Part shown: piece by piece, positions 57,401 through 64,000 of the stretch | Layout of the letters: each line of letters starts with the position of its first letter | How positions within the stretch are numbered: the stretch's first letter is position 1 | Origin: Vitellaria paradoxa | Lineage: Eukaryota > Streptophyta > Magnoliopsida > Ericales > Sapotaceae | NCBI GenBank assembly: GCA_019916065.1 | Contig: CM034236.1 | Location: 23,038,941-23,102,940, forward strand | Direction: 5' to 3' | Length of the DNA: 64,000 nucleotides | The notes under the pieces: generated by a model | Seen by the model: only the letters and a program-made list of their open reading frames with translations | What the model was told of the DNA's origin: nothing | Databases searched by the model: none | Program-made: the position numbers and the translations under genes

Positions 57401-57900
57401 AACTTGATGATAAGTTGAGGGGATCCCCTGAGCATTTGAATCCGCAATCTTCCCACAATGGCATTGTAAGAAGATGGTGCATCCACAATTGTGAATTCCA
57501 CTTCGTACTCCCTAGTCCAGCTTGAACTAGAATGATGACTCTCCTCAAGGGCCAGACTAGGGTAGAATTGAAACCAATTAACTAGCAGTTGGCTGACTCT
57601 AGGTCTTCCTTAGTTAATTACAGCTTCTTGAATAAGCTCAGGAATATAATCTCTGTAGAACTCCCTGTATCGATTAGAATTCTTTTAACTTCAAACTGAA
57701 ACATTTTCAAAGTGACTATTAGTGCATCATTGTGTAGATGCTGTACCCCTTGACCTTCATCGTCAAAGAATGAGATGCTCTCTACATCACTTTGCCTTGG
57801 TCATTTTCCCATGGCACTGGAAACCTTCAACACTTTGTCAGCTTGACCCACTTTTTGACTTTCAGCTCGGGGGCATGCAATGATCCCCTGTGGTTAGGTC
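54440..57900 (-). pseudogene. Gypsy pol remnant (RT, RNase H, integrase)
   Basis: At 56567 the RT catalytic site reads KVYIGDMAVKS where active elements have YVDD. It is followed by VVKCVFGVSLSKFL and IKKGIEANLNQIKAIQ, typical gypsy RT. The RNase H end appears at 55476-55300 (RIAEYLTLSKRKLEGF, NAHANALATLA). Integrase follows: KLYKRSFLGPI near 55100, then IPRTLIPNNGMQFDS, where the usual DNG is NNG, and YHKTNGQAEVSNKIIL with the catalytic Glu at 54680-54450. A pre-RT segment is at 57297-57022 (AWTPQEMLGIHPKIMSHKLN). Stops are frequent. Confidence 0.85.
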
Positions 57901-58079
57901 TCCATGTGAATAACGTGGATGACTGGGGGCTCGTCAATGTCCCTCCTCAGGTGTTGCCTTTGAGGCTGCTTTCTCTTTTCAATGTCTTCAATCTCCTCTA
58001 TCTCCTCCTTTCTTCATCTTTGCTCTCCCAGCCTACTCAGTGTTGAGCCACTTCTGCTCACGTCTTGGTTTCATCAATG

Positions 58080-58830
58080 AATTGCTAATGCTCCCCCTTT
58101 ACCAACTCCTCGAGATGGTACCTTAGAGATTTGCAATTTTAGTTTGATGCCCTCGGTATTTGTGATAGCTACAATAGTCTGTGCTTTCATTTCTACTCGG
58201 GTCTTCAGGTATTTTCCTTGACCATTTGAAATAAGGCTCATTCTTGATCTTGGGAGGATTTTGTAGATTAGCTCTTTGAAACCGTGTTGATAGCCTTATA
58301 AGTTGAATTTCTTGTGTCATCTCCTTTTTCTTTCCCTTGTCTTCTTCCTTTCTTTGATTCAGAAGCCTTAGAATCTTTCTGATCAACTTGTTTCGTCTCA
58401 TCCTCTACCTTTGCATACTTAACTATCCGGCACATGAGGTCAAACATGTTTGCCACTGGCTTTTTCATCAAAGACAACCATAACTTGTCACTCTCCTATA
58501 ATTCTAGTTTGAATGATGCCACCACCAGCTATTCGAAGCATCCCTCCACCTTATTGTAAAGCTCCATATACCCTCGGGAATAGTTCCTTAGGCTTTCATT
58601 GGTCTTTCTTCTCAATATAAGTAAGACATCCGTAGATTTAGGTTGTCTGGCATTCGCTAAGAATCTAGTAACGAACTCTTTCGACAGTTGCTTCCAATAG
58701 TTGATGCTTTTGGGGGCCAAATTGTGAAACCATTGCAAAGCGGAATCCCCCAAACTAGATGGGAACACGAAGAAGGTTAGGGAGTGTGGGAGTTTACCCT
58801 CGCGGTATGGTATAGACAGTGCAATAGCTC
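58080..58830 (-). pseudogene. Gypsy gag remnant
   Basis: From 58768 downward: MFPSSLGDSALQWFHNLAPK, SINYWKQLSKEFVTRFLANA and the RRKTNESLRNYSRGYMELY motif, the Tat/Ogre-type gag core. A KE-rich linker and a zinc-knuckle-like YCSYHKYRGHQTKIANL, lacking the last Cys, follow near 58123-58180. The N-terminus is cut off at about 58830. Confidence 0.85.
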
Positions 58831-58853
58831 ATTGGCAAGGTTAATGGGACTTA

Positions 58854-59039
58854 GTGGCAAAAGCTGAGGGTGTACAGGTGAAAAAGAAGCTCGTTGAAAA
58901 AAACAAAAAGCATATCATTGCTGCAAGGTATTCACTAGGAAGTTCGTTAGTAGGGTCACTGGCTTCACTAGAAAAAGCAAGGGCTTTGTATCACGATAGG
59001 TTATCTCGCTGGGAACGTCCCAGCGAATGGCATGTCTAA
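58854..59039 (+). CDS. Unrecognised 61-codon ORF or exon remnant
   Basis: The frame MAKAEGVQVKKKLVEKNKKH to SRWERPSEWHV and stop is lysine-rich at first, then Ser/Leu/Ala-rich. I know no family with it. It lies just past the truncated gypsy gag and before an LTR-like stretch (about 59040-59400, with a ggatgtaagcaaattgtcaaa motif reminiscent of copia LTR ends). It may be the last exon of a displaced gene or chance. Confidence 0.2.
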   Translation: MAKAEGVQVKKKLVEKNKKHIIAARYSLGSSLVGSLASLEKARALYHDRLSRWERPSEWHV

Positions 59040-59400
59040 TTTTATTTCAAGCAGGTGTTTTAGCCCAATTTTGATTGGGTTTCTTGTTCTTATATATTTA
59101 GGATGCATTTTACATCAGTACTAATTTTAATTTAGGGTTTTCAAAGGGTAGAGTTGAGATAAAAGTTAAGAATAAGGTGATAGGATTATCTTAGGGTTGT
59201 TTAAGGATCTCTCATCTCCCTATTGTAATTTCTTATTCTATTATTGGAGATTACATAGTGAAATCCCAGATTTATCTATGTCTATGGATGTAAGCAAATT
59301 GTCAAATTGTATAAATCTTGTTCCTTCAGATGTATGCGTATTTTCATATGATTATTTGTGTGTTTGCCATTACTTATCAGTGTGTTACATGAAGGTGATC
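59040..59400 (+). mobile_element. Possible copia LTR remnant
   Basis: The stretch tatggatgtaagcaaattg followed by a gtataaatcttgttcctt phrase (about 59280-59330) resembles the 3' part of many copia LTRs. I could not define a start, an end or a target duplication. Confidence 0.3.
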
Positions 59401-59862
59401 CAAAAGTCCGTACAACCGTTCATTTGCCTCAACTGGGTTTTGTCCAGTTTGGGCTCCGTTAGAGTACGTCCTTGACATTGTATTTTTTTTAATTTCGTTT
59501 ATTCTACAATAATCTCACATTTCATGGAAAAAGAGGGGGGGGGGGATGACTTTATTGCAATGGAATTTAGTACTATGCCCGTGGAACACGATAGTAAGGA
59601 AATGTAGTTGTTATGGAAACGTGAACGACGCAAGTTCTCATACGTTTCCTTGTTGGTTGACTTGTTGGTTGACTGAAAGATCAACTTTTGGTAGGGGAGA
59701 GAGAGAGGAGATGAATTAATTAAGACGTGTGTGGTTAGATCTGTCTTTTGGACTTTGCATATCCATGTAGTCAAGTCTGGCAACCAAGACCCACATGGAA
59801 TTTTCTGCGCATGGAATTTTCTGCATACAGAAACGTCCCATGGAAAGACCCTCTCAAGTAAA

Positions 59863-59877
59863 AAAATATATAAAATC
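59863..59877 (+). promoter_or_regulatory. TATA-like box of the WAK-like gene
   Basis: The sequence aaaatatataaaatc lies about 125 bases before the ATG, a normal distance for a plant gene with a 5' UTR of about 90 bases. Confidence 0.5.
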
Positions 59878-59999
59878 CAAAGCAATCTTTCCGTTAATCA
59901 ACGTTATCCCATTAGCAATTTGATTGAACAATGCATTAAAAGAAGCAGAGCTCGTAGAGTTAAAAAAAAAAAAAAAAGATTTAAATAAATTAAGCAAGC

Positions 60000-60915
60000 A
60001 TGGGTAGTTTGGTGGTGATCCGGATCATCTTTCTGCTGTGGCTGACAAAATTACTCGAAGCGTATCTTCCTACGGCGAGAAACAAGTGTCAAGATTTCTG
60101 CGGAAGTGTTATGATCCAATACCCATTTGGCATCGGAGCCAATTGTTACATCAACAGATGGTTCGAAGTAGAATGCCGGGAGAGCAACAGCAGCAGCGGC
60201 CAACGGCTCCAAAAACCTTTCTTGAAGATGTTGAATCTCGAGGTTCTTACAATCACACCAGAGACGAGTACACTCCAAGTCCAAAATCCAGTGATGTTTA
60301 TGAATTGTAGTGGTAATCATTCATCATCAGGCTTGGACTTGAGAGGAAGTCCCTTCTTCTTCTCAGAAACAGAGAATATGATTGTCTCGTCCAGTAGTGG
60401 CTGCAATGAAATGACGACTTTGAGGGACGAAAACAACTACAGGATCAGCAGGTGCATTTCTACTTGCGTTTCTGATTCTCATTACAGTTTTTTTGGCATG
60501 TGCCGTCCCATGCGTTGCTGCTGGATGTCAATTCCGCAGGACCTTCAGTGGTTTAGGCCGGCTTTGGAAAGCTTAAGTAAGGATTCATCCAAACAACCTG
60601 CAGCTGCTGCCTCTTCGAACCAATCATGTAGATATGCCCTCTTGGGTAACTATAGTTACATGGTATATAAGCGACGACAGCGGGATGGGTTTGGGGAACC
60701 AGTACAAGAAGTAATAATCCCCGTGGTTCTTGAATGGGGTTTGGATAACGAAACAGCCACTTCAATCGCCAACTCCACCAATAATTATGTGACTAGTGTC
60801 TCTAATGACTTTGTGCCTCGCATCGCTAACGGCACCCTTTACACTAATGCCCGCTTTCGGTGCTCTTGCCAGGAAGGCTTTCGTGGAAATCCTTATCGTC
60901 CCTACGGATGCCAAG
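60000..60915 (+). CDS. Wall-associated receptor kinase-like protein, exon 1 (extracellular part)
   Basis: The open frame encodes about 305 residues up to a likely donor GCCAAG|GTCAGC, phase 1. It starts with a signal peptide (MGSLVVIRIIFLLWLTKLLE). Then comes a galacturonan-binding GUB_WAK domain (CQDFCGSVMIQYPFGIGANC, WFEVEC), and a WAK-associated Cys-rich region (GCNEMTTL, RISRCISTCVSD, MCRPMRCCWMSIPQ). It ends with CSCQEGFRGNPYRPYGC, where WAK genes usually break before the EGF repeats. Many NxS/T sites are present. WAK-like proteins sit in the plasma membrane, contact pectin and signal through a cytoplasmic kinase. That kinase, the membrane span and EGF repeats are not in the next 3 kb, so they lie beyond the window or are lost. 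The frame runs on to a stop at 61014. Confidence 0.85.
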
Positions 60916-62547
60916 GTCAGCTCTCTCTCTTTACTATCTGTTACTTGGAAATAGAAGGTTACTTCTCTTTGAAAAAACGTATCCAATTTGATACTACGTC
61001 CTCCACTTATTATTAAAATGATGTGTTTAATATGTATAAAAAAAGAACAGTCAAATGTACAATTTTTAGTGGACGCACAATTCTTTCCATCTACAAACTG
61101 CGAGATTGGTTACCAAGTACGAAAGAAAAGAATAATTAATTATGTTGAATTAAAAATAAGAGAGAAATAATGTTAATATTACTTTTAAAAAGAGATAAAA
61201 TTATTTTTAAACATTAAACCGATAAATTACTTTTCATAATTTAATAGTTCGACTAATCTTTTTATAAGGAGCACTTAATATTCACTAGGAATAACGCGTT
61301 ACTAAAAAAATATAGTTACTATTAAATTTAATTATTTATAGTATTTATTATGTTATATGTTATATTTTTTAATATTATACACAAAAGTATGCAATACTTA
61401 GTGGGAAGATGTACTTTATTTCACAAAAAATATTTCGACTTGATTCTCGTAAACTCAAATACTTAGACTTGATTTTTGTAAACTCCTTCTATGTTAACAA
61501 ATTTTTGAATTAACCTTAATTTTTTTAATAAGGCCAAATTATCATAATTTTGAGTTAATTTAAATTTTTAGTAAAATTAAAATACTAAAAATATTTTAAT
61601 AATTTCATATCCAAAATTAAGAGGGTCATTTGCCCCTCTTACCTTAACATGGCTATGCCTATAGATGCAAATTAAATACAAAAAGATCAAAATTACTTAA
61701 CCACCCTTTGATCTTGTGGATGAAGTAATGCGTTAGCCATTTTTTTATGTTTCAAAGGTAAATTAAAGTTGTTGTCAGGGCCTATTAGAGATTTTGTAAA
61801 ATTTTATTACTTTTTGGAATACTTTGTCTCGCGAACACACCCAAAGTGTTTGATAGTAAACCCGGGATTATAAGCTCGTTTGGGAATGAGAATGTTTTGT
61901 TTTCCATTTTACATTTTTTATTAAAGTTTTTGCTTTATCTGATAACTTTTTGCATGTTATCTATATTCATTAAAACAATTATAAAATATTTGAAATAATT
62001 CAACTACAAATTAAAAAGTTAATTATAAAAAAAAAATTATATGCATATGAATTTTTTCATTTAGAATTTTTTTTTTATTTTTCTAATAAATGTGAGTAAC
62101 ATGCCTAGCTATATAAAAAATATCGAATAAAAAAAATCAAATTTTAATGAAAAAAAAATGAAATGAACTAAAAAAACAAAAAAATAATCCTTCAGGTCCA
62201 GTTAAACTAGGAATAAATTCAGAGCATGCACCAAGGCATGAGTTTTTCCCCATAGAAATGGGAGACTCTAGAACCACCCACCTTTTAGCATAGGCCCGTA
62301 GACAGGCAATCGTGAAGCAGCCCAGATGCGTAGAGGTGCCATATTGTCGTGTTGTACACGTGTCATTTTTTTATATAAATGAAAAAAATGTTGACCTAAA
62401 ATTGATAATCTCTTTTTCTTTTCCGACCCCACCAAAGAAATTATCTTGCTACCTTCTGCAACTTGTGTCCATGATTAGCGTTTGAATTAAGCTATCCACA
62501 TTGAAATATCTCAATGTGTCTCCATCATTAGCTCCAGCGCAATCGTC

Positions 62548-62550
<3 letters not shown>

Positions 62551-62578
<28 letters not shown>
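62551..62578. repeat. (CT)n microsatellite
   Basis: Fourteen TC units in a row. Confidence 0.95.
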
Positions 62579-63643
62579 GGCAAATACACGACAATGACAA
62601 AGACGTCGAACAACACATGGACGAAGACGACGATAAACAACACGCAAATTCTCCTCTTCAGCTCTCCTCTGAGCTGTAAACAAATTTTGGGGATTAGTAC
62701 TGGTTTGCGTTTGGGGTTCCAAACACATATTGGGGGCTGGTCCGAGCTTGGGGATAAAAGGCTAGGACATAGCTTAAAAATGTCATTCGAGACAGTGAAG
62801 CTTAAAAATGTTATTTGAGATAATGTTTTTTAAAGTTGCTATCTCAGATAACACTTTCAAGATTTATTATCTCACGATAGTAATTCTTATTTAATCATAG
62901 TTTCAAGTAGCATTTTTTTTAACAATATATTTTTAAATACTTTTAAACGAACAATATATGCGTAGATTTAATACTCTTTAAAAATAATAATAATAATAGT
63001 ATCTATTTTCTCATATTTGAATCCCTTTGACTATTTATATGTTTGAAGCAATTTGTTTAATTTGTTGGGGGATTCTTTTCATTTAGCACAATCTATCTAT
63101 ATTGCTAGTCATGCCCTTGATCCCGCGATCTAAGATGTGACTTGCTATGTTGCATGTATTTATTCACAATATACATACCTTTACACAATTCTACGTATTT
63201 TTATTTTTTATTAGAGCCAATTACCATAGGACAACAATAAAATAAAATATTATAATAGCTAAATGAAAATATTACATAACCCAACCAAAACACAGACGAA
63301 ACTTGATGTCTCAAAAGATACTAGATTAAATGGATATTAATGGTGGTTCTTCTCAACCACCTTAATCTAAAACTACATATTAAAGTATATATAATACAGT
63401 GACCTTCCTATGGTGATAGCAAATTTAATAAAATAGTTACATGATAAATCTCACATGCGAGGTCTATAAATTAATATAAAAATATTACAAACTTAATAGG
63501 TAAATAATGAGCTAAAGTTCTATATCTTCTAACCAACTAGTTCATCAAACTGTTGTGTCTCTGAACCTGTAACACAAATTATAGGAGAGTAAATATTATA
63601 CTATGTGTACCCACTTTAACACACAAGCATGCAACAATTTCCC

Positions 63644-63775
63644 TGTCTTATTACTATTATGATCGCTTGATTTGTTTTCATGCTTCAGCAAAACTAATAA
63701 AAAATAAAGTGTCTTACTACTATTATGATCGCTTGATTTGTTTTCATGTTTCAGCAAAACTAATAGAAAATAAAG
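63644..63775. repeat. 66 bp tandem duplication
   Basis: A unit starting tgtcttaytactattatgat occurs at 63644 and 63710 with about three differences, so it is recent. Confidence 0.95.
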
Positions 63776-64000
63776 TATATATATTCCTGGTGAGAAGTTG
63801 AGATTGAACGTAGGGAGGAAATGGATTAAATAATGATCCTTTAAGAATTATATTATGAAAAAATTTAAGTCCAAATAAAAGATTTGGTTTTCTGGAAGTT
63901 GGATTGAGAGTTGATTAAAAATTAAAATCAAACAATTAAAAAGCAAGCTTGTCCAAATTCAATTCAAGTTATAGTTAAGTATGATTTTAACGTTTTCAAT

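Larger units (their letters stand above)
51640..58830 (-). mobile_element. Decayed Ty3/gypsy element, Tat/Ogre-like
   Basis: Minus-strand gag (58800-58080), protease/RT (57900-55480), RNase H and integrase (55480-54440) follow the gypsy order RT, RNase H, IN. A plus-strand (antisense) ORF remnant lies beyond pol at 52324-53130, and short tandem repeats lie between the two. An antisense ORF and tandem repeats between pol and the 3' LTR are known traits of Tat-lineage elements. The 3' LTR is probably within 51640-52320, but I could not fix its ends. The 5' LTR and start of gag are missing near 58830. Many stops make it dead. Confidence 0.7.
60916..64000. other. Probable WAK-like intron or 3' flank, no gene recognised
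   Basis: AT-rich sequence without kinase motifs on either strand. A CT microsatellite and a 66 bp duplication are listed apart. An ORF at 62501-62818 is driven by the CT repeat and is not a gene. Confidence 0.5.

Noticed and set aside
62501..62818. 105-codon ORF
   Set aside because: Its start is a (CT)n repeat and no domain follows.
1..64000. CRISPR arrays, bacterial operons, organelle inserts
   Set aside because: No spaced identical repeats, operon layout or plastid/mitochondrial genes are visible. The tandem repeats have no unique spacers.

Overview
The window is nuclear DNA of a flowering plant, most likely a eudicot. Two host genes show typical plant exon structure and GT-AG introns. 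Most of the rest is layered plant transposable elements: Ty1/copia, Ty3/gypsy, TRIM, SINE, LINE, hAT, PIF/Harbinger and a foldback element. I see no bacterial, organellar or CRISPR sequence, and no rRNA or functional tRNA gene. I cannot name the species.

Region by region. 1-2249: a long minus-strand LTR with an initiator-Met primer-binding site and a 442 bp tandem duplication. 2353-16303: a nest. A copia-type solo LTR (target duplication CTCGC/CTCGT) was split by a Harbinger-type MITE (2874-4013) and by a large decayed PIF/Harbinger element (4253-15776) with a Myb/SANT-like gene and a DDE transposase. That element was later split by two long solo LTRs (4739-7008 and 9384-12221). 16304-18865: AT-rich, with one tRNA-derived SINE. 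18866-20932: a foldback element with arms near 1 kb. 20975-24198: a hAT element with a perfect 8 bp target duplication, ending 41 bp before a host start codon.

24248-50696: a three-exon gene for a small hotdog-fold acyl-CoA thioesterase (ACOT13/PaaI family, 153 aa). Its third exon is separated by a 25.8 kb intron filled with elements. These are copia A (26207-33290, minus), hit by a LINE and by a plus-strand non-autonomous copia that carries a TRIM LTR; copia B (34198-42291, minus), hit by a solo LTR and a short gypsy element; a third copia fragment; rearranged endogenous pararetrovirus pieces; and a TIR element. The larger coding retroelements in the intron all lie antisense to the gene.

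51640-58830: a decayed Tat/Ogre-like Ty3/gypsy element on the minus strand with a sense-strand extra ORF next to its 3' end. 60000-60915: an intact first exon of a wall-associated receptor kinase-like gene. Its kinase part is not in the window.

Only the thioesterase and the WAK-like exon look functional; nearly all element ORFs carry stops or frame breaks. The thioesterase catalyses acyl-CoA hydrolysis and the WAK-like protein would sense the cell wall. Nothing suggests they work together. The main biological interest is how the thioesterase gene keeps working, if it does, with a hAT element at its start and a very long element-filled intron.
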